DNA of 64,000 nt, from positions 3,313,275 to 3,377,274 of the forward strand of contig VWZP01004506.1 in NCBI GenBank assembly GCA_013396995.1, in the 5' to 3' direction. The stretch is from Dicaeum eximium (taxonomy: Eukaryota; Chordata; Aves; Passeriformes; Dicaeidae). How positions within the stretch are numbered: position 1 is the stretch's first letter; each line of letters opens with the position of its first letter. This document shows positions 12,376 to 23,460 of the stretch, in pieces. A program made the position numbers and the translations under genes. The notes beneath the pieces are model-generated. The model was not told where the DNA came from. It ran no database searches and saw only the letters and a program-made list of their open reading frames with translations.

Positions 12376-14285
12376 GTTCCATTATAGTGGAATACCACGT
12401 AATAGCACTTGCAGTGTTACTACAGAAACAAAACACTTACTGAATGTCTCCCTATACTGTTTTTCTAGAAGGATAATCCTATCAGCCTGTTTCAAGGCTT
12501 ATTGAACAGTATCTAGCCATGAACAGGGAGAAGAAAAAAAAAAAATGAAAAGAAATGAGGCAGTGGATGGGTGTCTGCCCACATCAGCTGAATCCAAGGC
12601 AGCCCTTAGCAACACATGGCATCACAGCCTGGCAGCCTATGGGATCCCGTGTGGCTTTCCCTGCCAATGAAGCAGCAAAGCTTCACAGCCAGTGAGAACA
12701 TTTCTGCCCTCAACCTGAAATGCTAGAGACTGCTGCAGAGGTGGAAACAGGCTGGTAAAATGCACTGCAGGAACCGCTCTTTTTTGATGGTTGCAACATT
12801 CTCCCTGGATACAAACGTGCTTTTCCTAGACTAATGCATATTTATTTCTCTTCTGAATAGTGCTAGAGCAGCAGAGATGCTTCTGACACATTCTAATTTC
12901 ATCTATTGATGTTGGTGGTTTTTTAAAGTAATAAAGATCTGCCACGATACAAAATCCCAAAGTAATATCATATATACCAGAAAATAAATAATTGGAGTCA
13001 ATATTAATAAAAAAAATAATAGCTATCACTCGTTATCACCATTAGATTTAGGAAGGAGAAGCTTAGTGCCATTAGCTTGAAACAAATTATTTTTTGGATA
13101 ATCTGGTTTCATTTTCAAGATTCATCACAGCTCTAGTAACATCACTAATATTAAAGATAACAGTTCAAATTGTGTTATCTGTGTAAATCTGCTGAATCAA
13201 ACATGAGTAAAATGCCAGAGCCACCCCCAGTTCTGCACAAAACATGCAGTTTTACTCCATTGTTGGCAAATTTTTCAAGCAAGCATTAAAATTTCAGCAG
13301 TTTTTACAGACACTTTTAGGACAGAGCTCCCAGTCCAAACCCTGCCCAGACCTGCACATGGCTCTGCACTGCTGACACCCAGTGGCCACAAGCCAGGGGC
13401 TGCAAACCAACCACAAGAAGAAAATAGATGCAGGCCAAAAATCCCCCTCCGAACCCCCTAAAACAGCCTCTATCACTGAATTATTGGGGCTCCAATCATT
13501 AGCATTTTATCTGAAAAGTGGAAAAACGACTTATCCAGTCAGATAGGAAATGTTTTTGTACAGGAAAGTAAGTATTCAGACTACTGAAAAGCTGTTTGAA
13601 ACTGCCTCTGATGTCAATTCATTTGGCTGAACTGACTGATACAATAACTGTTTTAGCTGAAGTTGTCTTTGAGTTTTTTGGGGTTTTTTAGGTTGTTTTT
13701 TTTGAGATCACACATCATCAATAATGTCTCCTTTAGAACAAAACTGAATTCAAAACTTGTCATATCAGAAGGATGGAGGTCTGCCAGGGAAAACAGCCTA
13801 GTGAATAGACTCACATTCCTCAAAACCAGAATTGTAAAGTACGGTCAGAGGAGTGTTTATTCAGTCCATTTTTCCTCTTAGAGGAAATCAAGGGAAAGGC
13901 ACTGAAGAATCCACAGTTTCTTTAGAAGCAGTCTTAAAGCCTTGTTAATTTGGGAACATTCTAGTGGCACAGCTGACACTGAATAACGTATTTGACAAGG
14001 GCTACAATAAAATAACTAAGCATGCTCACACAAGTCTGGAATAAACCCAATTTGTCTGGAAGAATTACACTTGTTTTTAAACAGAACTTGTATTGAATAG
14101 AGCAGAGACTATGCTCCAGAAATCTGCTCTGATTTATCCTTCAACAAGTAATGGCACAATTTTTCCAAGTGTGAATCTGGAGTTTAAAAAAAAAAAAAAT
14201 TAATTACGCTTTCTTTTTTCAAAAGGACACAAGCCCAACATGCTTTAACTCAATTCTGCAAAACTCTGCTTTTAATTCCACTAGA

Positions 14286-14560
14286 TTGCAGCCATGGGGA
14301 AAACCCCCCTCTTCCAGCTGCGGGGCATTTCCACAGGAGGGATTGACCCTCTGCTCGCTCCGGCAGCGCCGCGGTTCGCCAGCAGAGGCCGCTGTGCTAC
14401 CGCTGACGCTTCGGAGACAGGTACGGGGCAGCAGCGAGGCCGAAGGATCCCGAAGGATCCCGAAGGATCCCAAAGGATCCCAAAGGACAGCCAGAACCGG
14501 AACCAGCCGCGCCCCTCCCTCCTGCCCCAGCACTGGCATCATCCTGGAAACACTGCCTGA
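14286..14560. other. Intronic CpG cluster
   Basis: A sudden island of CpG-dense sequence in AT-rich intron, richest between 14355 and 14465. It contains a CTCF-core-like sequence CCAGCAGAGGCCGCTG at 14379-14394 (three mismatches to the usual core, from memory) and a 10-bp tandem repeat. Open frames of 88-120 codons exist on both strands, as expected for GC-rich DNA, and none has a recognisable product. It could be an alternative promoter, an insulator-type site or an unrecognised insertion. Confidence 0.6.
14441..14487. repeat. 10-bp tandem repeat, about 4.7 copies
   Basis: CGAAGGATCC occurs three times in tandem (14441-14470), followed by CAAAGGATCC (14471-14480) and a partial CAAAGGA. The change from CG to CA in the last units looks like CpG decay. 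Confidence 0.95.
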
Positions 14561-14619
14561 CCTCCTAGTCTGCCTTTTTTCAGAGTCAACTCAGAACGTT
14601 TTTATCAGGTACGTAAAGA

Positions 14620-14945
14620 TACAAAAAAACCCCAAACAAACTCAGTAAGAGGTGTGGCAGATTTACACTTTTTTTATTCTTTTAAAGAAACGCTCTTCAC
14701 TCTATGAAAGATGGCATGCCTTTAGAACTGTGCTATATACCACATTACTAAGAAAGATTCATATTTCCAGGATGTCAGCCTATAATTTAAGAACCCTCAA
14801 ACTCTCGTCTCCAAAAAAAACCCAAACCCAACAATAATTTGTATGGCGAGTCCTTCTCCTGCCAATCAGATCTATATAAAGAAAAAAAGCAAAACCCCAA
14901 GCAAAAATAAAAAAGAAAAAAAGCCCAAAAACCCCAATACCAAAC
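14620..14945. repeat. A/C-rich low-complexity tracts
   Basis: Several plus-strand tracts of A runs broken by CCC or CCCC, at about 14619-14641, 14811-14834 and 14878-14942. Similar tracts recur elsewhere in the window (24057-24085, 24804-24834, 24889-24913, 51316-51347, 58711-58813). They look like simple-sequence expansions; no retroelement body is attached. Confidence 0.7.
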
Positions 14946-17087
14946 CTGCAGGTTTTATCTAAATGCTGAAAAAAGAAGTATGTTTTCAATTCCTAACCTC
15001 CTAATTAGTCCATTTGATGTGCCATTTTTCAGTTGGTATTTCACATGTGAAATGGCACTCCTCTTCCAGCCTAGTTTGATTTGGAAATGGTTTTCTTTCA
15101 GAGGAGCTGAATTCCCATTTATCAGACTGCCAGATGTGTCAGTGTCAGAGCTGGGTGAAGCTGCACTGAGGATCCCACAGCCTGGCAGTGCTGCCATCTA
15201 ATGCACCCACATCGCTCTGCAACACTCAGGTAAAATGTTTTCACTGAGCTCAGTTCCAAAAATGTTGCATCCCTTCAGTGCCTTGGCTTGCAATCCTGCT
15301 CTAATGATGTGATGATAAATTATCTCATCATCAAGCTGATGGATATAAATAGGCATTAACATACTCCATCTCAAGGGACTTCTACTGGAACGTCACAGCG
15401 CTAAACCACAAACCTTGTGCCAGTCTGAGAATTCAGTTCAGTGACACAGCAGCTCTGAAATATCAAGGAGGAAAGGAAGGCCTATGGCCTTCCAAATCAT
15501 GGAGCTGGAAGGGCAGGTTTCCATATTTCAGGACAGCTTCCTGATTATTCGTGGACTTTCCTTTTTCTGAGACGCCAGTCAGACACAGTATGTTTGCAGG
15601 ATACAGAAGGCTAATGAAGCACATCAAGATGATGATGGTACAACAGAGGATGAGTAGCAGGATGATGCTCCTTCCCATCCCATCTGTTTCCAGAAACAGT
15701 AACAAACAGACAGGCATTAGACAGGGCAGAGGGATAAAATTGGTCTCTACATGGTTGTTTGTTTATTTGACATTTAAAAAGCGACTCCTTGCAAGATCAA
15801 GGATCTACAGCCATCTTTGTTACATCCAGTTACTTCTTCAGATCCCCTCAAAAGACATACTACCAACTTTTACTGAACATACTACTTTTACTGAACCTGG
15901 ACAGTTTTTCTTGTTGGGAAGTTTTCTTGTTGTTAAAAATATCCCAACTAAACAAAACCCACCTGACTCGACTGGTCCAGATTTCTCTAGCTGTGCAAAT
16001 ATGATAATTTTTTATCCCATTTTCCATTTCTCACATCATCTCAAATTTTATTTTATCCTTAAAATCAAACTAAAGGTACCTAGTAAGGCTAAGATATTAT
16101 AAGACAATTAATTCTCATCCACCTGTTGGAAATATGGAGAAACATTTGCTATTCTTCAGTGGTATCATACAACCTGAAATCCATTAAGATCAGTAACAAA
16201 TATACAGAATATCATGCAGAGTTATGATTTTCTGCAGTGGTCCATCTGTGAGTTCTACAGGTCCATCTCATCTTGTCTCACAAGAAGTCTCCAGCAGTTC
16301 CTGGGGAAAACCAGGTATATAGGCAGAATGGAGAGACATTAAGAATCCTGAACACCTTTAATAATCACATCTGGCCCCGAAAAATACTCCATCTGAAAAT
16401 ACATACTAGAAGAACCACAAATACATGGTATTCCTGTTCCTACTATTCCTTAAGCACCTGCTTATGCAAAGGTTTAGGTTTTACTGAATTATTAAGCTTT
16501 TTTTCATGCTTATTCAACAGCAACGTCTAGTTCAGTTTGTCCCATTCTTTAATACTTAAACCAAACTTTTCCATAGTCTTCAATTCCTTACTTTACACGT
16601 TGCTTGGGTAGGGTTTGTCAGTCCCTCCCAATTCTGAACACTGGGGATTCCCTGATGATTGATGATGCTGTCAAGTCTCTGGCAGCTAACTTTGTCTTGG
16701 CATAGCTGGAGAAGTTGAAACCAACAGGAGTCTGACACCTCAGCTTGTGCTGCAGTGGACACCACACCATCTTGACTTACAAACATTCTCCCTTCAGTAC
16801 CTGAAATACTGTTGGTTTCTTCAAAGAAAATAGCAGTTATTTGCCATGTGCTGTAGTCGTTTGCTGGACAGCATTCTTCTTCCTGCAGGCAGTATCATTC
16901 CCAGCAATGCAACCTGAATTTTCCTAGCTTTTCTGGATGACTCTCACCTTCCTAAGCAGAAGCAGCACTGCTCTAGTAGAGGAATAAGTGGAGGTTGTGA
17001 AAGGATGTGCAAACCCAAGCACACACACACAGAGGGTAGAAAGATGGTGATTCTGGAGCCTGGACTTGCCTAAATGGACCCATGGTC

Positions 17088-17107
17088 TGACTCACTTTAA
17101 TGAGTCA
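17088..17107. promoter_or_regulatory. Two perfect AP-1 heptamers in inverted arrangement
   Basis: TGACTCA at 17088-17094 and its reverse complement TGAGTCA at 17101-17107, separated by six bases, match the AP-1/TRE consensus exactly. They lie about 34 bp before the proposed left end of the LTR. Function is inferred from motif identity only. Confidence 0.4.
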
Positions 17108-17371
17108 CTTTAGTGACTTTTGTCATGTTTAATTTGCAAATGCACACGATGCTGTAAATTAAAAGTCTGCACTAGTTCCAACTGCAGCTTCAACAATACC
17201 CTCAAGAACTTTGAAAGTAAAAGCTACTAAAGGAAAAAGGTACTACTGACTGCTACTCCCACAGGGGAGCAGAGATCCACCTGCAGCCTGTGGAGGACCC
17301 TGCATGGGGCAGGGGGATGCCAAAGGAGGCTGTGACCCTGTGGGAAGCCCATGGTGGATTGGGCTCCTGGC

Positions 17372-17553
17372 AGGACCTGTGGTCCTGTGGGGGATCCACA
17401 CTGAAGCAGCCTGTTCCTGCAGGACTGCACCCCATGGAAGGGACCAACACTGGAGCACTTCGTGAAGAACTGTAGCCCTTGGGAAGGACTCATGTTGGAA
17501 AAGTTTCTGGAGGACTGTGTCCTGTGGGAGAGGCACCCCACACTGGAACAGGG
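17372..17553 (+). repeat. About 45-bp subrepeats within the LTR
   Basis: Four imperfect units begin at 17372, 17421, 17466 and 17511, each starting AGRAC and carrying a CCTGTGGG/CCCATGG-type core followed by CACTGGAGCA or a close variant. Periods are 49, 45 and 45 bp. They give long open frames on the minus strand that are not genes. Confidence 0.8.
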
Positions 17554-18068
17554 AAGGGCTCCTCTTCCTGAGGAAGAAGCAGCAGCAGAAACAACCTGTG
17601 ATGAGCTGACTGTAACCCCCACTCCCCATCTCCCCTGACTGAGGAGGGAGGGGTGAGGTACAGAACTGGGGATAAAGTTAAGCCTAGTAAGGAAGGAGGG
17701 GTGGCGGGAAGGAGCTCTGATTTGAATGGTAATAAATTAAACTAATTTTCCTAATCTGAGTGTGTTTTGCCCGTGACAGTAACTGGNTCTGGAGGACTGT
17801 GTCCTGTGGGAGAGGCACCCCACACTGGAACAGGGAAGGGCTCCTCTTCCTGAGGAAGAAGCAGCAGCAGAAACAACCTGTGATGAGCTGACTGTAACCC
17901 CCACTCCCCATCTCCCCTGACTGAGGAGGGAGGGGTGAGGTACAGAACTGGGGATAAAGTTAAGCCTAGTAAGGAAGGAGGGGTGGCGGGAAGGAGCTCT
18001 GATTTGAATGGTAATAAATTAAACTAATTTTCCTAATCTGAGTGTGTTTTGCCCGTGACAGTAACTGG
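17506..18068. repeat. 281-bp identical direct repeat around a single N (probable assembly artefact)
   Basis: Bases 17506-17786 recur at 17788-18068 with no difference I could find, separated only by the ambiguous base N at 17787. True tandem duplications in old repeats normally show some divergence. An exact copy on each side of an N is the signature of two contig ends that overlap but were joined with a placeholder gap. Confidence 0.9.
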
Positions 18069-18204
18069 TGAATGATCTCCCCCTACCCTTATCTCAATCC
18101 ATGAGCCTTTTGTTCTATTTTGTCTCTTCTCCAATTGAGAAAGGAGTGACAGAGTGGCTTTGGTGGGCACCTGGCATCTAGACTGGATTAACCCATAACA
18201 CAAA

Positions 18205-21200
18205 TCCATTTAACCAGCTCCCCAGAATTCAATGGCTTTTTGATGAATAATCAAAAGCAGAAGAAAAATACATCCTACCTCACGTTTGGTACCATTACCT
18301 TCCCAATGTGACAGAAGATTAACAGCTGTGCTGGCAAAGCACAATAAACATGAAGTATAACACAGACACTCTATACAGTAGCTTAGATGACAAATAGCAA
18401 GTTGTAAAACTAAGAGCTAAAACCTTCACATGAGCATGTGCTACCTCTTCAGTCTCACAAGCTGGTTCACAGTACTGGTTTAAGGGATAAGGGATCTGGT
18501 TCAGCTACACAGTAGCTTCACTAAAAAGACAGAGAAAAACCACCAGAACAAGATCTCCTCATTCAAACAGTTCAAGAAGTTGCACAGTCTTCTAGGATAA
18601 GTTCACACAAGTGGCCAAACCACTCTGTGCATAATGGAAATGCCTTCTTTGAAGTAATGAGACTTCACATCACTCTGGTGAGAAGTTTTCAAAATCAGCC
18701 TCGCCAGGCTGTGTGGTGAGGCCCTGTGCAAGCAAAAACCAAACCCTTGCAGCCTGGTTTAGAATCTTTAAACAGAGAGGCATAAATCTGGTCAGGGATC
18801 AGGACTCCTAGAGAACATCACAAATTTCAAGAGTTGTTGAAAGAAAAGAGGGAAAACAAATTCTTGAAGGGAAAATTACTAATATTGAAAGAGTCCCATT
18901 TTCTGTCCTTTAACATACTACAATTTTGCTTATTTGTCAGCAGTTTGCAAGCAGGTTAAGTTTCAATTCTTACCTACGGCCAGTGCTGCACTCTGTTCTT
19001 GGCCTCCAGTCTGTTTTAAAAGAAAAAAGAGATTATGGAAATTAATTCTTTTACACCAAAAGTCTTAAATGTGATGCAATGTGACCTTGGAAAAGCAAAC
19101 ATACATCTGTTCCAGACATACTCTTCTTGTGTATCTACTTCATAAACATAGTCCTGGAGCTATACACCACTGGGACTTTTAAAAAATATGATAAGAAAAT
19201 GTAATTCAGAACTGTGTTTTATCTCTAGGCATACAAATAAACAGGAAATGCCATTATTTGGTGATGAATGTGCTTCCAGGGAAAAATGCTGCCATATTAG
19301 ATAATCCATAAACACACATATTCCAGAATAAGTTTAACAACTAAAAAGTCAAAGCTGCAATAAAATACCAGTGGCAAACTGTTCTGCTTGCATTTCACAT
19401 TGCTTTAACAAGAAAATCACACAAAAGTCTAATCCAACCACACAAATGTGCACTTGAAAAAATTCAAGGCTTGCATGCTGACCTCCAGAGAAGGCATTTT
19501 CAAGTCACCACTGAAAACCATTTGCTTAACAAAGAAAACTAGTGTTCTTGGACAGCCTCAGTGTGCTGTACACATCATTACCAATGTCCTAACATGGTGA
19601 AATAATTATGTTAACAGTACAATTTAAAGGAGAAGATATGGAGTATTACAGTAACTCAAAGCTTCACAGGAAATAGTAGTGTAACGTTAGCTAGGGAAGG
19701 CTCTGAAGATATACAGCAGCACAGGCAAGAAGCAGAGTGGAGACTACAGTGAGAATGACTCTTCACAGCCCAGAGAAACATGGCCATTAGACACAGTTAC
19801 AACTGTAGAAACTTTAATCTCCATTCTTTCCAGAGCACACATCTCCCTGAAAGTTTTCCCTTTGACCAGGCTTAAGTTTGGGTAGCAGCTGCTTTAGCCA
19901 AATGACTTCAGTTTCCCCTTGCTTTCTCAGAAATAAGCAACAGCCAGTACCTCAGGACAAAAACATGGTTAACAGCACTATCTTTGTAGGAGCCACTGCA
20001 GTTCCCTGAAATGCACCCATTCTCATTAGGCATATTTTAAATATGGTTGGTTTTTTTCCTTTCTCATGACTTCAGACTGCCCAATCTGTGCTTTGGGACA
20101 GCACAACAAAATAGAACTCTGGAAATCGCTGGTCCCCTGCAGGACAGGGCTGAACACAACTGGCACTGCAAAGAGAAACTGAAACCAAAGTGCGACCCAA
20201 CTCTACTGTAAGAAACTAATTTCCTGAAAAAGAGTGAAAGAAAAGTCAGATAGGACTGAGCTACAAACAAAAACAAGCAGCTTAAATTCATTAGAATGAG
20301 CAGACTATAGAAATAAATTTGAAAATGAAGGAAAAAAACCCACTGTAGTAGTTAGCTTAGGGACTTTTTAAAAAAGTGTTCTCTAATGGTACTAGTTCAT
20401 TACTACAGAAATACACGTATTTCCAACTCAAAATTATTAGGAAAAAAGAAAATGAGCATTGGTCAGCTCTTTCCATCTTTCTGGACACAATGCTGCACAC
20501 ACAGAGACACAAGCACTTAACAAGAACACAAGCAAGAACAATGTGCTGATATGCAGGTGGCTTGTCCTGAAGGCTTCAATGAACGAGTGGAAGTTAATAA
20601 TTAACAAAGCCTTATAGGACTCTTGTGGTAATGAAGGCAGGAGGAGAAAAGCAAAGCCATTAGGCAAAAGGGAAGCAGCCAGGAAAGCTGAGAATTGTAG
20701 GTCAGTTGGACTATTATCAATAACAGGCAGAGATGTTAGCACAGGAATCCATTAACTGGTTTCCTATCTTTCAGTACCCATGAACGAGCCTTTGTGCCTA
20801 GCAGCTCTCAGTGAGCACTGCTGATGTTGTCACTTGGTTTACACTGGCAAGCTAATAGGTATTTGATTTTTTTGCATAGTGGAACTTCACATCACGGTAT
20901 TTTAAATTTAGAGCTTAGCACTGAGCAATATAATAAAGCATTGCCTAAATGGATAAGAAATTGATTTGCTGATCTCTAGTTAGGGAGGAATATCAGCAAA
21001 GATTCATTAAAAACAGACAGATGTGAAATGATTGGTGTAATGGATTCTTTACAGAATTAATTTTTGCACTTTGGATGCACCTCAATTCAGACTAAAGAGT
21101 TTCTAAATGAAGAACTCTTTCAAGTTCAACATGCACTACTTGGCTTTTCATGATGGGATACAGGATCTGCAAAACCTCTGAGCTTCCTTCTGACTTATTC

Positions 21201-23394
21201 TCAAGGTTTAGATCTGCAGATTAGTACAGAAATACCACAAATGGGCACAAGATGAGACATGTAAACTGTACAACTTAATAGGTAGTGAAAATTGAATAAT
21301 TCAGACCTAGTATTTTTCAATTCCTTGTGATTCTGTGGTAGTCAAATATTTAATGTTACATTACAGAGAAAAAAATGTTCTGGGCAGGAAAATTAACTTT
21401 ACTCAATGGGTTACAGCTCATGGAGTCAAACAGCAGAAAGATTAATGCATCTCATCCCAGGGATCTCATTTAGACACACAACCCCTTCCTTGAACTGCAG
21501 CCTAACTTCACCACAGCAGAAATAGGCCAAAGCACATGCCAACATCTCAGGCCAACTACAACAGAAATTCAAAGAATTGTCACAACAGTTGAAGAACTGA
21601 AATGGAAAACTGTCTAGAGCCATCAGAGAGGGACAGTGAATCATCTGAACTGTAGCATAACAAAAACAAAGCCAAGCATCATTCTGTTTGTCAGAGGGAA
21701 AGCCTGTAGCTGACAAGTCAAATGGTACCCAGATAAAAAAGATGCAGTAAGTAAACTTGGCATCATTGAATAATGAAACTGGAGAAAAAAAACCCCAATG
21801 AAAACTGGCTAACCACTGAGTAAGCCCTGTGCTTTGGGCACCCACCTCGTATTGAACTGATGCTGCTTAACTCAGCAGTATGTGAAAACAGACTTCACAT
21901 GAGAACAGCTAACCATTCACTTCCAGCACGAAACCACTGCCTTCTGCCCGGCCCTGGCCGAACTAATTAAGAATCTTCTACACTCAGGCATAGACCTGCC
22001 AGTAACTCAGTCATGATTTGCTACAAGAATGGTGATTTTTCAGCCTTTCCAACACTGAGGTTCTTCTGCCTATTAAAAACTGGAAATGCTGAGTGGTAAG
22101 AAATAATAATCAACAATGTTGCACCAAGAATCTAAATTACTTTCTGTCTACTCAACTGGAATCTCAGCTCATCAAGGAACTTCAGAAAGTATTAAATTCA
22201 CAAAGCTTACAACACTTACTAGCAAAAGCTTGCATGGGATTCATGTACTCTGTGTGAAATACTAGGCACCCAGACTAAAGTTCTTTTCAAAACACAGTCG
22301 ACTGCTACTTCGACAGAGCAAATGTTTAAATTCCTAGTTTGCAGTTCAAGCTTGCACTAGGACTCCTCTTGGTAAGCATCACCAACCTGAAATCCATGTG
22401 AACCAGCTGTGGACTATGGCACAGAATGTTCTCAGTTCATTCATCTTAATGGCCCTTGGATAAGGAAGATAACAGGATCTGGCTGAAAAGACCACCAGCC
22501 CTGGCCATTTTTAGATGTTCCTGCTCTCTTCACTCAGTTTCAGACTTGAAATAAAGTTTGTGGAAACAGCTCTAAAAAACTTGTTACCCTTAGAAGCACA
22601 AGCTAAAACATAAAAACCAAGCCCAGTCCAAAACAGTCAAATACATCCCACATCTTGTGGGTAATAAAAAGAGAAAACTAAAATGTTTAGTCATAAAATT
22701 TGATTTTTACTTCAGTAACAGATGTCTAAGCTATAAAAAATAATTCATTGCTAAAATCATGTTTCAAAGGGAGTTTCAGGGCATCTGCAGATGAGCCCAT
22801 GGTTCGATGCTAAATGGATGTGAACACGCTGGTGTTCAACATCAGTGATTGTAGACAAAGATTCTTCTATATCTGTATGGCAATTGTGTATGGGACCATG
22901 ATTAGCAAAGCAGGCTACCACTACTGCAAAGTGACCTCAGTTCTTCACAAAGAGCAAATGTACTGGGTGCTGGCTAAAAAACCATGTTGAGTTCTGATTG
23001 TAAAGCTCCAGCTCATATCTTCCTTCTCCATTCATTTTCATTTATCTTGGTGAGGCATCTTAGAAGTCCATGTGTTATATTAAATCTTTCCCTATCCTGT
23101 GTAATTTCTCAATGCTGCCATAGTACCTAATATTCCTTGCTAGACTCAAATTCATAAATTTAAATTTTAAATATGTAATTTAATGATAGAAAAGGACTAT
23201 GAATGTATCAGAGGGTCTACTGTTCAATTATAATTTTTCAAGCTTATTTCATTTTCCCTAATTACTATACTTTCACAGGATACATTATCTCTAAGTTGTT
23301 ACTGTTGCATAGCAGCTTCACTTCATATGATCTTAATTTCAAGGTTTTTTTTTTTTTCAATACCTTTTGTAGTTAATGTATCACATTATATTGT
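18205..23394 (-). other. CYRIB: CYRIB intron 1 segment, nothing recognised
   Basis: AT-rich unique sequence between the LTR and the first CR1 fragment. I see no coding exon, RNA gene, identifiable transposon or notable tandem repeat. The longest open frame (139 codons, minus strand, 21426-21845) has no recognisable domain. Confidence 0.75.
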
Positions 23395-23460
23395 TGTGGA
23401 CTTGGCAGTGGTGGGTAATGGTTGAACTTGATCTTGCATGTCTGTTCCAACTTAAAATAT
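23395..23460 (+). mobile_element. CR1 LINE 3'-end fragment
   Basis: GTGGTGGGTAATGGTTGAAC, then TTGATCTTGCATGTCTGTTCC and AACTTAAAAT, follow the known CR1 3' tail theme (ggtaatggttgggctcgatgatcttgaaggtcttttccaacc). Only about 65 bp remain and the tail octamers are lost. It is a diverged, 5'-truncated copy antisense to CYRIB. Confidence 0.75.

Larger units (their letters stand above)
12376..17087 (-). other. CYRIB: CYRIB intron 1 segment between the TA block and the LTR
   Basis: AT-rich intron with GC-richer unclassified stretches at 12560-12760 and 13310-13470, a CpG cluster with 10-bp repeats (14286-14560), and A/C-rich tracts (14620-14945). The longest open frame, 183 codons on the plus strand at 15551-16102, shows no recognisable domain. 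I see no supported gene. Confidence 0.75.
17141..18200 (+). mobile_element. Probable solo LTR of an avian endogenous retrovirus
   Basis: The sequence matches, from memory, an abundant avian LTR type: GC-rich 45-bp subrepeats, a polyadenylation signal (AATAAA at 17731-17736), then GTGACAGTAACTGGTGA and a 3' end GGTGGGCACCTGGCATC followed by ACCCATAACA at 18200. The proposed limits, TG at 17141 and CA at 18200, are flanked by CAAA on both sides (17137-17140 and 18201-18204), a possible target-site duplication; the left edge is less certain than the right. No internal viral genes are present. The stated length includes a 282-bp artefactual repetition (17506-18068), so the true LTR would be about 0.78 kb. 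It lies antisense to CYRIB. Confidence 0.6.

Noticed and set aside
15551..16102. Longest open frame in the window (183 codons, plus strand)
   Set aside because: It has no recognisable domain, a composition typical of translated AT-rich intron, and lies inside CYRIB intron 1 without splice or promoter support.
17227..17629. Minus-strand frames of 128 and 131 codons in the LTR, partly repeated at 17684-17911
   Set aside because: They are generated by the 45-bp subrepeats and the artefactual duplication, lie antisense to the LTR, and match no retroviral protein.
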